Positions 1 to 8,652 are shown, numbered from the stretch's first letter. The stretch is 64,000 bases of DNA from Clostridia bacterium (GCA_017409265.1 JAFQSY010000039.1:62001-126000), one strand, 5' to 3'. Notes: generated from the sequence alone by a model not told the origin. Made by a program: numbers and translations.

Positions 1-774
1 GCTCCGATTCCCGAGGTTGAGATGCCTGAACCGATAAAAAAGAAAAAGTACGGCGAAATTGAGTTTACGCATCACGCAAAGCTTTTTGATAATCTTGATG
101 TGCTTTCAACTCTTGTTGAGTCTGTCATGCCCATGACCATGGAAAAGCTGGGTCAGGGATACGGTTTTGTGCTTTACAAAGCATTCGTCAAAGGTCCCAG
201 AGACCCACAGAAGGTAAGACTTCAGGATGTCCATGACAGAGGATATATCTATCTCAACGGTGAATTTGTCGGTATTCAGTACAGAAACGATAAGGAGCCG
301 CAGAATATTGTTGCAATCGAAAAAGAAGGTGCAGAGCTTGCTGTCCTTGTTGAAAACATGGGCAGAGTCAATTACGGCGCAAAGCTCAAGGATGCAAAGG
401 GAATCACGCAGGGCATCGGCTTCGGCAACAACTTTGTTTATCATTGGAAAAACTATCCGCTGCCGCTCGATGATGTTTCGGGGGTTGACTTTAAAGAAGG
501 CGTTCCTGAATTTGACGGCACACCTGTTCTTCTCAAGGCTGAATTTGAAATTGACGAATGCTACGATACATTTGTAAAGCTTCCCGAATTTAAAAAGGGT
601 ATCATAATTATCAACAACAGAGTTCTTTCAAGGCATTGGGAGGTTGGTCCGCAGCGCTCGGCCTATCTTCCTGCACCCTTCCTCAAAGAGGGCAAAAACG
701 AAATTGTAGTTCTTGAACTTGAAGGTTATAAAAAGCCTGCCGTTTTGTTTGACGGCGAACCCGATATAGGATAA
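1..774 (+). CDS. beta-galactosidase, GH35-like, C-terminal part (5'-truncated by window edge)
   Basis: The frame is open from base 1, so only the last 258 residues are present and the catalytic barrel is missing. The visible part resembles the C-terminal jelly-roll domains of GH35 beta-galactosidases. These include a YIYLNGEFVG strand pair, VLVENMGRVNYG, a second sandwich with AEFEIDECYDTFVKLP, and the closing GIIIINNRVLSRHWEVGPQ and YLPAPFLKEGKNEIVVLEL segments. Family members remove terminal beta-galactose from oligosaccharides. A strong hairpin follows six bases after the stop. The family call rests on these accessory domains alone, so a related sandwich-bearing glycosidase cannot be excluded. 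Confidence 0.8.
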   Translation, partial: APIPEVEMPEPIKKKKYGEIEFTHHAKLFDNLDVLSTLVESVMPMTMEKLGQGYGFVLYKAFVKGPRDPQKVRLQDVHDRGYIYLNGEFVGIQYRNDKEPQNIVAIEKEGAELAVLVENMGRVNYGAKLKDAKGITQGIGFGNNFVYHWKNYPLPLDDVSGVDFKEGVPEFDGTPVLLKAEFEIDECYDTFVKLPEFKKGIIIINNRVLSRHWEVGPQRSAYLPAPFLKEGKNEIVVLELEGYKKPAVLFDGEPDIG

Positions 775-780
775 AAATTA

Positions 781-805
781 ACCGGCTCACATCTTGTGAG
801 CCGGT
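781..805. terminator. bidirectional hairpin terminator
   Basis: A 10-bp perfect stem (ACCGGCTCAC with GTGAGCCGGT) with a 5-base loop sits between the converging galactosidase and Big2-protein genes. It has T-rich bases on the plus side and, read the other way, TTTTTATCC on the minus side. Confidence 0.85.
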
Positions 806-811
806 AATCTT

Positions 812-2899
812 TTAGTATTTTTTATATCTTCCGACATATCCTGCGATACTGTCCGAATATGCGTTATCTGCAAAGCTGCCGTCAGATGAATCTGTTCTTC
901 CTGCAACGAGAAGTTCTTTGTTACTGTCAGAATAAGTAAGACAAAGTGCCGCGTCATCGCCGGAGCCGGCATGGGAGAGAACTTTAACAATGTTTCCGTT
1001 TGCATCAAGGTAACATATAAATCCGTCTGTTCCGCCCTTGTTGCCGATTGAGGCAAATTCACGGTTGGAGGAGCTTGTATATCCCGTCAGAGCAAAGCCG
1101 CTTCCGGTGTAAACAACATCGGTAATGTAATCGCTATAGAAGCCCGAAATGATTTTGTACCATTGTCTTTCGCCGTTTTGGTCAAGGCGGATTGCCAGGG
1201 CATCCGTTTCTCCGCAATTGTGTATTCCCTCAAGTGTTCCGTCGGGACCAACGCTTGAATTGAGTGTGTAGTTACCTGCAACAACGCATCCTCCGTTGCC
1301 GTCCGCAGTAATGGCTTTGAAAATATCCGTACCCGAGGTTGCAAGAACATGGTGCCACTGATATTCACCGACATGATTATACTTGATAACAACAGTATCG
1401 GCATAGCTTCCGATAAGTCCGTTGAATGAAGCAAATCTGCCGTCGGTTGCGGTTGTTATACATGAGATGAAGATGTTTCCATCACTGTCCGCATCTATGC
1501 CGTCAATGCTGCTACCTGTGCTGCCGTTAAGATAGTCTTTCCAAAGAACGGCATTGTTAAGGTCAAAGCTGATAACTATTGAACTCATTTTTGGGATTCC
1601 GTCAAAGTCTCCGTTTGTTGAGGTTGTTTTTCCGCCAACTGCATAGCCGCTCGGAGTGGCGGTTACGCAGTATAAAAAGTCGTCGCCCGAGCCTTCAAGA
1701 ATGTTTTTGTAAAGTTCGGCGCCGTTTGGTGAAAGTCTGATTATAACAGCATCAATTTCGCCCAATTGGCTGTCGGTTGCAGGGCGTTCGTAAGTTCCGA
1801 CAGCAGCGATGCTTCCGTCATTGAGAACAGAAACGCCATAGAGGAGAACAGATGCGGAGGTATCGCTGAAAAGTCTTATCCATTCAACTGTTCCGTATTT
1901 TGTGAATTTTGCAACATACGAATACGGTATTTTTAAATTGAGAGAAGAATTGCAAAGATAGTCAAAGCTGCCGTCTGATGATGCTGTTGTACCGCAGGCG
2001 ATGTAGCTTCCGTCGGGGAACGAGTCAACGCATCTGAATATGGTTCCCATGCCTGATGATGAATTACCGCCGAAAACAGATGCAGTATTGAGGGTGGCCG
2101 ACGGGTCAAATGATTCATCTGACGGGTTGGTTACACACACATAAACCGGTTCATAAATATCACCGCATCTGATTGCAACGACTGCGGTACCCGCTTTTTT
2201 TCCGGTGACGGTAAGCACACCGTTCGACAAAGAAGCGCTGACAATACCGAGGTCTGATACAATAAGCGATGTGATATCAGTTGTGTTAGTGGGAAAAACG
2301 GAGTACTCAATTGTACCCGACATATCTTTTTCAAGCAACAGCGACGGGGCCGAAAGTGATATCGAATCGCAATAAACAGAGCCGGGAGTAACGGTAACAA
2401 GGCATTTTTCATAAAAACCGCCGTCCTGCGCAATAGCATAAATTGTTGCATTTCCCGGCTTTAATGCAGATATCAGACCATAGGGGCTGACCGTTGCAAT
2501 CTTCGGATTGTCGCTTTTAAAAACAACGTTTTTATTTCTTGCGCCTGAAGGAATAATATCGGCATCAAGCAATGCCCGATTTCCTGCAACGATACTCAAT
2601 TTTTTGCGGTCAATTTTGATTTCGGTTGCGGAAAGCCGACTTTTTATGCCGAACACAGAGTAAAATCTGTTGGAAATTTCTCTGAATGTGCTTCTGATAT
2701 AAAGAATGTTTTCGTCTTCAAGTGTAATTTCAGAAGAAGCGGCTTCGTTTGCTGTCACGGAATATAAGGATTGAGGAGCGGTGTCAATAATATTGTCTGC
2801 GCCGAGAAGATTTCCGATACCGTTAACGGCAACAGAAAAAGCAAGAATAATTGTACTTATCAGTCTGACAAAAGCACCACCGCTGTACGGCAACAACAT
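812..2899 (-). CDS. secreted Big2 domain and beta-propeller repeat protein
   Basis: This 695-residue protein starts at ATG 2899, which has AGGAGG seven bases upstream; a GTG six bases earlier lies too close to that site. A hydrophobic segment near residues 8-28 looks like a signal or anchor. Residues about 90-170 form a bacterial Ig-like (Big2) domain ending in GLISALKPGNATIYAIA, and a second Ig-like stretch follows to about 260. From about 280 to the end come repeated blade-like units carrying the motif [ST]xSxDGxF and ending in DAxxIRLxxNG, typical of a beta-propeller. There is no enzyme motif and no LPxTG. A role at the cell surface, in binding or adhesion, is inferred. Confidence 0.7.
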   Translation of the reverse strand: MLLPYSGGAFVRLISTIILAFSVAVNGIGNLLGADNIIDTAPQSLYSVTANEAASSEITLEDENILYIRSTFREISNRFYSVFGIKSRLSATEIKIDRKKLSIVAGNRALLDADIIPSGARNKNVVFKSDNPKIATVSPYGLISALKPGNATIYAIAQDGGFYEKCLVTVTPGSVYCDSISLSAPSLLLEKDMSGTIEYSVFPTNTTDITSLIVSDLGIVSASLSNGVLTVTGKKAGTAVVAIRCGDIYEPVYVCVTNPSDESFDPSATLNTASVFGGNSSSGMGTIFRCVDSFPDGSYIACGTTASSDGSFDYLCNSSLNLKIPYSYVAKFTKYGTVEWIRLFSDTSASVLLYGVSVLNDGSIAAVGTYERPATDSQLGEIDAVIIRLSPNGAELYKNILEGSGDDFLYCVTATPSGYAVGGKTTSTNGDFDGIPKMSSIVISFDLNNAVLWKDYLNGSTGSSIDGIDADSDGNIFISCITTATDGRFASFNGLIGSYADTVVIKYNHVGEYQWHHVLATSGTDIFKAITADGNGGCVVAGNYTLNSSVGPDGTLEGIHNCGETDALAIRLDQNGERQWYKIISGFYSDYITDVVYTGSGFALTGYTSSSNREFASIGNKGGTDGFICYLDANGNIVKVLSHAGSGDDAALCLTYSDSNKELLVAGRTDSSDGSFADNAYSDSIAGYVGRYKKY

Positions 2900-2943
2900 A
2901 AACACCCCTCCTTTTGTATAAAATCAAATATCAATGCATTTTG

Positions 2944-2972
2944 ATTATAGCAGAAAAACCATAAAAAATCAA
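2944..2972 (-). promoter_or_regulatory. promoter of the Big2/propeller gene
   Basis: Read on the minus strand, TTGATT (2967-2972), a 17-bp spacer and TATAAT (2944-2949) lie about 45 bases before the ATG. The -35 box abuts the oxidoreductase terminator. Confidence 0.65.
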
Positions 2973-2998
2973 TAGCCGACGGATTGTTCCGTCGGCTA
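2973..2998 (-). terminator. terminator of the isomerase/oxidoreductase operon
   Basis: An 11-bp perfect stem (TAGCCGACGGA and its complement) with loop TTGT is followed on the minus strand by TTGATTTTTTATGG. It lies 23 bases after the oxidoreductase stop codon. Confidence 0.85.
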
Positions 2999-3021
2999 TA
3001 AAGCATATCAAATTATTCCAA

Positions 3022-4158
3022 TCAGATTTCGGGAATCTCGATTTCAATTTCTCTGCCAAGCTCTGATGAACGGGAGATACCGTCGATAATAGCCTGATTG
3101 TAGAGAATCTGGCTGCAGGGAACGGGTGCTTCACCGTCTTCTTTAACAGCATCAATGAATGAGCGGATTTTGATATCGAAGCAGTCAACATCGTTGTGCT
3201 TCATGGGAATATGGGTTTCAATCTGCTCACCTGCGATTTCATGATAGATAACAAGCGGACCGCCGATGCTGCCGTTCCAGCATTCGGTTGAGGGAACTCT
3301 TACAGAGCCCTTTGTACCCATGATGATTGTATCGCCCGGAGTATCAAGATTCATTGCCCATGCGATTCTGAAGTCGAGAATGATGCCGCCCTCAAGACGG
3401 ATAAAACCTGCTGCAAAGTCATCAACGCCGAAAACATCGTGATGCTCATATGCGGGGCTCTTGCCGAAGAAATCCGACTTGTAGCCCGAAACGGTGAGGG
3501 GCTTGGGATAGCCGATTGAGTTAAGAACCATATCGAGTGAATAGCAGCCGATATCGCCGAGAGCGCCGATGCCTGCTGTTTCTTTTTCGATGAATGATGT
3601 GCCGAACGGAGTGGGAATGCCTCTTCTTCTTCCGCCGCCTGTCTGAATGTAATAAATCTTGCCGAGCTCACCTGACTGAACAACTCTCTTGAGCATCTTC
3701 ATGTTTTCGTCAAAGCGGGGCTGGAAGCCGATTGAAAGAACAGCATTGCTTGCTTTTTCAGCCTTGCATATTGCAACAGCCTCTTCAAGAGTAACGCACA
3801 TGGGCTTTTCAAGAAGAACGCTTACGTTGTGCTCAAGAGCATAAATGGTACATTCGGCATGAGTTGCATTGTAAGTACAAACGCTTACCGCATCGCATTC
3901 ACCTGCGTCAATGAGTTCTTTGTGGCTGGGGTAGAATTTAACGTTATCAACGCCGTATCTTTCGCAGAATGCTTCTGCTTTGCCGGGCACAAGGTCCGCT
4001 GCAGCAACGATTTCAACGTCGGGACATTTCTGATATGCCTTAACGTGAGCTTCTGCAATCCAGCCTGTGCCGATGATGCCAACCTTGACCTTTTTGCTCA
4101 TGTCTCTGACCTTTTCTTCTGTGGGAGCTTCTTTGAACTTATCGAGAATATTTGACAT
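3022..4158 (-). CDS. Gfo/Idh/MocA family NAD(P)-dependent oxidoreductase
   Basis: This 378-residue protein has the family layout. The Rossmann nucleotide site is GIIGTGWIA at residues 27-35, the catalytic lysine motif EKP is at 117-119, and GALGDIGCYSLDM lies where the usual D-x-G-x-H motif falls, with tyrosine in place of the histidine. Such enzymes oxidise or reduce sugars, inositols and sugar derivatives; the substrate is not readable here. About 22 polar residues precede the Rossmann fold. A second ATG at residue 20 exists, but the GAGGT site favours the first. It lies 33 bases after a sugar isomerase gene on the same strand and ends in its own terminator, so the two probably act on one substrate. 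Confidence 0.88.
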   Translation of the reverse strand: MSNILDKFKEAPTEEKVRDMSKKVKVGIIGTGWIAEAHVKAYQKCPDVEIVAAADLVPGKAEAFCERYGVDNVKFYPSHKELIDAGECDAVSVCTYNATHAECTIYALEHNVSVLLEKPMCVTLEEAVAICKAEKASNAVLSIGFQPRFDENMKMLKRVVQSGELGKIYYIQTGGGRRRGIPTPFGTSFIEKETAGIGALGDIGCYSLDMVLNSIGYPKPLTVSGYKSDFFGKSPAYEHHDVFGVDDFAAGFIRLEGGIILDFRIAWAMNLDTPGDTIIMGTKGSVRVPSTECWNGSIGGPLVIYHEIAGEQIETHIPMKHNDVDCFDIKIRSFIDAVKEDGEAPVPCSQILYNQAIIDGISRSSELGREIEIEIPEI

Positions 4159-4191
4159 AATATTACCTCGCTTATATTTTATTTTTATTAT

Positions 4192-5019
4192 TTACCAATT
4201 AAGAGTTTTGAGATATTCTCTGCTTAATTTCACGGAATTAAGAGGAGTGTCGTCCTTTGCGGGTGAATCCTGCTCAACAACAACCCATTCTGCGCCTGCT
4301 TTTTCGCAAGCCGCAAGAATTGCAGGAATATCCTGAACGCCGTAGCCTACGGGCATGAAGGAGAATGTGTCTTCCTCTTCTTCCTGTTGTGCATCGTCAT
4401 CAATTCCGATAAGGTCGTAAAGCTTGCCGAGCTTATCGCCGCTCTTCTTGAAATCCTTGAGATGGACAACGGGTGAGCGGTTTGAGTATTTTTCTATGTA
4501 TTCTGCAGGATTGACGCCTGCAACGTTTACCCAGCAGGAGTCAATTTCTGTTTTAAGAATGTCCTCGGAAATGCTTGAGTAAAGAACATCGAGAGCATAC
4601 TCGCCGTTAATCGTAACAAATTCAAAATCGTGGTTGTGATAGAGAAGCTGAAGTCCGAGAGCTTTTGCCGCTTCGCCGATTTTGCGGATTCCTTCAACTG
4701 TTGCAGCAAAGCCATCGGTTCCGGGTCTGCATTCCTCGGTAAGATAGGGAACGACAACGTATTTGCAGCCGATTTTTGCGTAGTCGGAAAGTACTGCTTC
4801 GGGATTTTCGAGCATGTCATAATAAGGAACATGAGCCGAAATGGGAGTTATTCCGATTTCTTCGCAGAAAGCCTTGATTTTCTCAGGGTCTTCACCAAAA
4901 AGTCCTGCAAATTCAACACCGTCATAGCCAAACTCTTTCATTTTGCTGATTGTGCCGTAAAAATCCTTTTCCATTTCGTCTCTGACGGAATAGAGCTGGA
5001 CAGCCACGGGAAGTTTCAT
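4192..5019 (-). CDS. sugar phosphate isomerase/epimerase (xylose isomerase-like TIM barrel)
   Basis: This 275-residue single-domain protein has the AP-endonuclease-2 / xylose isomerase-like barrel signatures: VAVQLYSVRDE at the N-terminus, GYDGVEFAG, PISAHVPY, LLYHNHDFEF and LKTEIDSCWVN. The metal-binding Glu, His and Asp residues are spread along these strands. Family members isomerise or epimerise ketoses and inosose-type compounds. The pairing with a Gfo/Idh oxidoreductase just downstream is common in sugar or polyol catabolic modules. The start has an AGGAGT site ten bases upstream. It is transcribed first in the operon from a promoter covered by an inverted repeat. The exact substrate is unknown. 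Confidence 0.85.
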   Translation of the reverse strand: MKLPVAVQLYSVRDEMEKDFYGTISKMKEFGYDGVEFAGLFGEDPEKIKAFCEEIGITPISAHVPYYDMLENPEAVLSDYAKIGCKYVVVPYLTEECRPGTDGFAATVEGIRKIGEAAKALGLQLLYHNHDFEFVTINGEYALDVLYSSISEDILKTEIDSCWVNVAGVNPAEYIEKYSNRSPVVHLKDFKKSGDKLGKLYDLIGIDDDAQQEEEEDTFSFMPVGYGVQDIPAILAACEKAGAEWVVVEQDSPAKDDTPLNSVKLSREYLKTLNW

Positions 5020-5054
5020 TTAAAATTCACTCCTAATTTATATTCATACAATAT

Positions 5055-5083
5055 ATAGTATCATATCTTTTTGAATGATACAA
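5055..5083 (-). promoter_or_regulatory. promoter with overlapping inverted repeat (operator-like)
   Basis: On the minus strand TTGTAT (5078-5083), a 17-bp spacer ending in TGA, and TACTAT (5055-5060) precede the isomerase operon. The arms GTATCAT (5058-5064) and ATGATAC (5075-5081) form a perfect 7-bp inverted repeat with a 10-base gap across both boxes, as expected for a repressor site. Confidence 0.6.
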
Positions 5084-5097
5084 GTGAAAAGAAGAAA

Positions 5098-5547
5098 TTA
5101 TTCGGATTTTTCAAGATATTTTTCAGCAATTTGCGCTGCGCATTTAACGAGTTCCGCACAGGGGCGTTTTTTATAGTATTTCTTTGTTCTTTCTTCGGGA
5201 ACGGGAGCCGAAGATTTTTCGGCAAGTCCGAGAAGCTCACGGCAGACTATCGAGCCGTTTTCTGTCTTGAAATCACCTGCCGCCTGCTGAATAAGGGCGT
5301 AGAGCGCCGCTTTTTTCTCTTTATCATTAGGGTCAGTTGATGCAAATTTGTTTGAAAGCACCATTGTCATTCCGCTGACGGCGCCGCAAACCTCGCGGAG
5401 TCTGCCGAATCCGCCGCCAAAGCCAGCAGAAAGACGCATGGCATCATCTTTATTCATATTGATTTCGTCAAGAAATGCGCAAAAAACCGCCTGACAGCAA
5501 TTGCAGCCGCTTTCAAAAAGCTCTTTTGCATTTTCTGGTCTGTTCAT
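5098..5547 (-). CDS. C_GCAxxG_C_C family redox-type protein
   Basis: This 149-residue protein carries the cysteine pattern that names this family. It has GCNCCQAVFCAF near residues 14-25, REVCGAVSGM at 51-60 (the CGAxxG core with C54), and later C102, C130 and C136. A glycine-rich AGFGGGFGRL precedes the core. Family members are thought to bind a metal or a redox cofactor, but no reaction is established. The start at 5547 has AAAGGAG upstream and a consensus-like promoter. It is a stand-alone gene between the isomerase operon and a secreted protein, so context gives no function. Confidence 0.85.
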   Translation of the reverse strand: MNRPENAKELFESGCNCCQAVFCAFLDEINMNKDDAMRLSAGFGGGFGRLREVCGAVSGMTMVLSNKFASTDPNDKEKKAALYALIQQAAGDFKTENGSIVCRELLGLAEKSSAPVPEERTKKYYKKRPCAELVKCAAQIAEKYLEKSE

Positions 5548-5576
5548 AATGTTCTCCTTTGTGTTTGTATGTAAAT

Positions 5577-5605
5577 AATATAATAAATAAAAACAGAAAA
5601 GTCAA
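5577..5605 (-). promoter_or_regulatory. promoter of the C_GCAxxG_C_C gene
   Basis: On the minus strand TTGACT (5600-5605), a 17-bp spacer and TATATT (5577-5582) lie 30 bases before the start codon. Confidence 0.65.
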
Positions 5606-5675
5606 ATCAAAATATATTTTTGCAAAATTAATAAAATGTTTAAAAAATACTATTCCATTTTTTGATATAGTGTGT

Positions 5676-5681
5676 TATAAT
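5676..5681 (+). promoter_or_regulatory. putative -10 box of the Fn3-like repeat gene
   Basis: TATAAT lies 58 bases before the ATG at 5739. The expected -35 position reads TTCCAT, a poor match, so the promoter may need an activator or the true -35 may differ. Confidence 0.4.
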
Positions 5682-5738
5682 TCAAATATATATCCCCTGA
5701 GCGTGATTTGGGGAAATTGTAAAACGGAGGATAGAAAA

Positions 5739-7073
5739 ATGACAAAAACTATTTCAGTATCCAAGAAAATGCTTGCAATGTTTCTTGCAATGCTCATGAT
5801 GTTCTCATGCATGGCAGTTTCCGCAAGCGCAGCTGTTTCAGTTCCCAAGCCCACATTGACAAAGGACGATGTCAACAAAACAATCGCAGTTACAGTTCCC
5901 GTTGTTGAAGGCTACGATGTTGAAATTCTGTTTGAGCCTACCGCATCTTTTATTAAGGGTGAAGATGGCAACAGAGTTTATATCAACCTCACACCCGGCA
6001 AAACATATACCGTTAAGGCTTATGTTGCTGAAAACGGCGAGCTTAAGTATTCCGAAGCTGCAACTGCAACTATCAAAGAGCAGCAGGCAACTCCCGCAGC
6101 ACCCGTTCCCGTTGAAGTAACCTCAACCAGCATCAAGATTGCTGCTGTTACAGGCTGTGAATATAAAATCAACGACGGCGCATGGGGCAGCGATGTTCTC
6201 TTTAAAGACCTTGTTCCCGAAAATTCATATGAGATTTATATCAGAAAGAAAGCAACAGATCAGAAGCTTGCAAGCGAAGCTGCAAAGGTAACAATCATAA
6301 CTCTCAAAACAGCAGATGCTCTTGCAGCAGATGTTCCCGTTCTTGCTGACAAGACAAACACAACAATCACTGTAAAAGAGGTTAAGGGCGTTCAGTTCTC
6401 AATTGATAAGGGCGCAACATGGCAGTCATCGGGTGAGTTCAAGGGTCTTAAGGCTGACACAATCTACGGTGTTATCGCAAGAAATGTTTATGATCCCGCA
6501 GAGCAGGATCCCAACCCCGCAAGTGAACCTCTTGAAGTAAAAACAAACACAAAGTCACGTTTTGCAGCATCTCCCAACAAGTGCACATTCACTCTTGCTG
6601 ACGGAGAAGTATATGCTAACAAGGAAATCAAGGTAACCGTTAAGGGCGATGCTCCCGCAAGCAGCTATGAGCCCGAATACGGCGATACAAAGCTTATCCC
6701 CGATTCTGTTTATATTGACGGCGTAAAAGCGGCAGAACTTGACCGTTCAGGTAGCGTTTATGTTGGCTATATTGTTCCCGGTGAAGGCAATGCAAACAAG
6801 AAGATTACTGTTACCGTTAAATATAAAGTTGAATACTTTGACGGTGGCAAATGGGTTGCCGCAACAGATAAGGTTGCAGAATCAAAGCACGAAATTCAGG
6901 TTGGTGCAGTTAAGAACGCGCTCACAACAGCAGGCGGATTCTTTGAAGCAATTGCTAACTTCTTCCTCAACACGCTTCCTCAGTTTATTCTTGATTTGTT
7001 CGGAAGCGATACCTTTGGCAAGATTTTTGATGGAATTGGCAATATTGTTGGCGATCTTGGAATAGTAAAATAA
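5739..7073 (+). CDS. secreted Fn3-like repeat protein
   Basis: The start is ATG 5739, eight bases after CGGAGG; upstream in-frame codons have no ribosome site. The 444-residue product opens with a clear signal peptide: MTKTISVSKK, a hydrophobic core, and a likely cut after AVSASA near residue 32. Three similar 75-85-residue units follow, of the kind ITVKEVKGVQFSIDKGATWQ / FKGLKADTIYGVIAR, which resemble fibronectin-III-like modules of clostridial surface proteins. A further beta-rich domain spans about 275-395. The protein ends in an amphipathic, hydrophobic tail (FFEAIANFFLNTLPQFILDL, then a Gly/Ile-rich end). There is no sorting signal. The function is unknown; a surface role is inferred. 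Confidence 0.75.
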   Translation: MTKTISVSKKMLAMFLAMLMMFSCMAVSASAAVSVPKPTLTKDDVNKTIAVTVPVVEGYDVEILFEPTASFIKGEDGNRVYINLTPGKTYTVKAYVAENGELKYSEAATATIKEQQATPAAPVPVEVTSTSIKIAAVTGCEYKINDGAWGSDVLFKDLVPENSYEIYIRKKATDQKLASEAAKVTIITLKTADALAADVPVLADKTNTTITVKEVKGVQFSIDKGATWQSSGEFKGLKADTIYGVIARNVYDPAEQDPNPASEPLEVKTNTKSRFAASPNKCTFTLADGEVYANKEIKVTVKGDAPASSYEPEYGDTKLIPDSVYIDGVKAAELDRSGSVYVGYIVPGEGNANKKITVTVKYKVEYFDGGKWVAATDKVAESKHEIQVGAVKNALTTAGGFFEAIANFFLNTLPQFILDLFGSDTFGKIFDGIGNIVGDLGIVK

Positions 7074-7090
7074 TTCAAAACAAATAAATA

Positions 7091-7118
7091 ATGACCGCTC
7101 ACTGCTGTGAGCGGTCAT
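7091..7118. terminator. bidirectional hairpin terminator
   Basis: A 12-bp perfect stem (ATGACCGCTCAC and its complement) with loop TGCT lies between converging genes. T-rich bases follow on the plus side and a T-rich TTATTTATTTG on the minus side. Confidence 0.85.
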
Positions 7119-7135
7119 TTTCTTTGATTTATTGA

Positions 7136-7699
7136 TTAGTCAAGCTTTGCTTTGAGATAGTTGTCATAGAAATCCTTGACACCCGCATAGAAATCGTCAA
7201 CAGTGCCGTCATTTTTCATGATGTAGTCGGCCATCTTTTCGGATTCACTTGTGTGGAAGATTTCTTCCTCGTGAAGGTCGTTTTCGCGGAGCTTTTCAAT
7301 GCTCTTGCCGTCGCGCTCTGAGCCTCTTGCAAGCATTCTCTGATAGCGGACCTCATCGTCGCTGATAACAACGTCAACAAGAACAAATTTATCACCGAAA
7401 GCCTTCTTGAAAACCTCGATATCTGAGGGAGGACGGATGCCTGAAACAAGGAAATTCGGGCTGTCCGATTCTTTAATCTTCTTAACAATCATTTCGGGGA
7501 AGAAGGTCTGGCCGTTAGCGGTCATATACTTCTTTGAGGTTGCGTGAAGATTATCGCGTGTAAGTTCAAGACCGTCCTGAGCAGCGAGTTCTCTTACAAC
7601 GTCGCCGATTGAAATCATGGGGAATCCGTAAGTCTTTGCAACATATTCAAGGAAGAAATCCTTGCCTGTGCCGTTTTTGCCGACAGCAGCTAAAACCAT
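7136..7699 (-). CDS. P-loop nucleoside/nucleotide kinase-like protein
   Basis: This 187-residue protein begins with a P-loop, VGKNGTGKD at residues 6-14, followed by ISIGDVVREL, a region like the substrate site of adenylate kinase-type enzymes. FLVSGIRPPSDIEVF and a lid-like stretch RYQRMLARGSERD follow. It resembles small dephospho-CoA-kinase/adenylate-kinase-like proteins (AAA_18 / UPF0200 type), and likely phosphorylates a nucleotide or a related small molecule. It is too unlike CoaE or Adk to name a substrate. GGAGG lies nine bases before the start and a consensus promoter lies above it. It is a single gene transcribed away from the AraC gene's 3' end. Confidence 0.7.
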   Translation of the reverse strand: MVLAAVGKNGTGKDFFLEYVAKTYGFPMISIGDVVRELAAQDGLELTRDNLHATSKKYMTANGQTFFPEMIVKKIKESDSPNFLVSGIRPPSDIEVFKKAFGDKFVLVDVVISDDEVRYQRMLARGSERDGKSIEKLRENDLHEEEIFHTSESEKMADYIMKNDGTVDDFYAGVKDFYDNYLKAKLD

Positions 7700-7730
7700 A
7701 TGTCATTACCTCCAAAAATTTATTATCTAA

Positions 7731-7759
7731 ATTTTACAATATTAACAGTCTTTTGTCAA
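7731..7759 (-). promoter_or_regulatory. promoter of the P-loop kinase gene
   Basis: On the minus strand TTGACA (7754-7759), 17 bp and TAAAAT (7731-7736). The -35 box overlaps the stop codon of the AraC-type gene upstream. Confidence 0.7.
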
Positions 7760-8628
7760 CGGGAAATGAAGTTCAGTTTAACCGATTTTTCATATTCCGA
7801 GGGCGACATTCCCGAAATTCTCCGGAAAACCGCTGTGAAATACTGCGGAGTGTTGAAACCGAGGCGCTCCGAAATTTCGGTGAAGTTAAATTCATTTTCT
7901 CTTATCATCTGTTTTGCAGCATCAATTTTGAGCCGCGAAAAATGCTCCATAATTCCGCAGTTCATGTTATCTCTGAAAAGTCTTTTTATAACGGATGCGG
8001 AAATATTAAATTCCTTTTGAATATCGGAAAAGTTAAGATGTCTGTCAACGTTGTTTTCAAGAAATTCGCAGATTTGAGGCAGAAGAGCGCTGTTTGAAAC
8101 GGTTTTTGCAGGATATGTGCGTTTGTTACCTCTGATTAGTCTGATTAAAAGCTGCTCCATATAAAGCCCGATCATCTGTTCACAGCCAAATTCTCCCGAC
8201 TCGGATTTTTCGAGAACGCTTGTATAAGGAGTGCCGAGAGGAGTAGAGAATGCGCTCATTGCTTCGCTTATGATAAGACCCATTATCCGCTTTTCTTCGG
8301 TGGTACATGTGATAACCATTCCTGCAATCGACATCAGCTCGGGACATGAGCAGTCAAAAGAAAGGATGACGGAGTTAGCCGCTCTTGTGCCGTCGCAGCG
8401 TATTTTGTGAAATTCGTTGGGCTTGTGAATATACATCTGCCCGGCTTCAAGAATCAGCTCATGCGCACCTGCGGTTATAACAACACTTTTTTTATCGGCA
8501 TAAACAATTTCCCAGAAATCGTGAAGCTCACCCGAATATGCAAAATCTTTGGTATATTCAAAATAATGGATTGTGTAAATACCCTCTATTTCGAGTTGCT
8601 TTGAAAGTTCTGTTCTAACATACTCCAT
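7756..8628 (-). CDS. AraC family transcriptional regulator
   Basis: This 290-residue protein has an N-terminal cupin-like sensing domain, with HDFWEIVYADK near 36-46 and a GQMYIHKPNEFHKIRC strand pair near 64-79. A C-terminal double helix-turn-helix spans about 190-288, with LNFSDIQKEFNISASVIKRL as the first helix pair and FTEISERLGFNTPQYFTAVF RRISGMSPSEY as the signature. It should bind DNA and respond to a small molecule, often a sugar. It is divergent from the phosphohexomutase gene across a 156-bp gap, so that gene is a possible target, though this is only positional. Confidence 0.9.
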   Translation of the reverse strand: MEYVRTELSKQLEIEGIYTIHYFEYTKDFAYSGELHDFWEIVYADKKSVVITAGAHELILEAGQMYIHKPNEFHKIRCDGTRAANSVILSFDCSCPELMSIAGMVITCTTEEKRIMGLIISEAMSAFSTPLGTPYTSVLEKSESGEFGCEQMIGLYMEQLLIRLIRGNKRTYPAKTVSNSALLPQICEFLENNVDRHLNFSDIQKEFNISASVIKRLFRDNMNCGIMEHFSRLKIDAAKQMIRENEFNFTEISERLGFNTPQYFTAVFRRISGMSPSEYEKSVKLNFISR

Positions 8629-8652
8629 GACCTCACTCCTTTTCTGTTTTTT

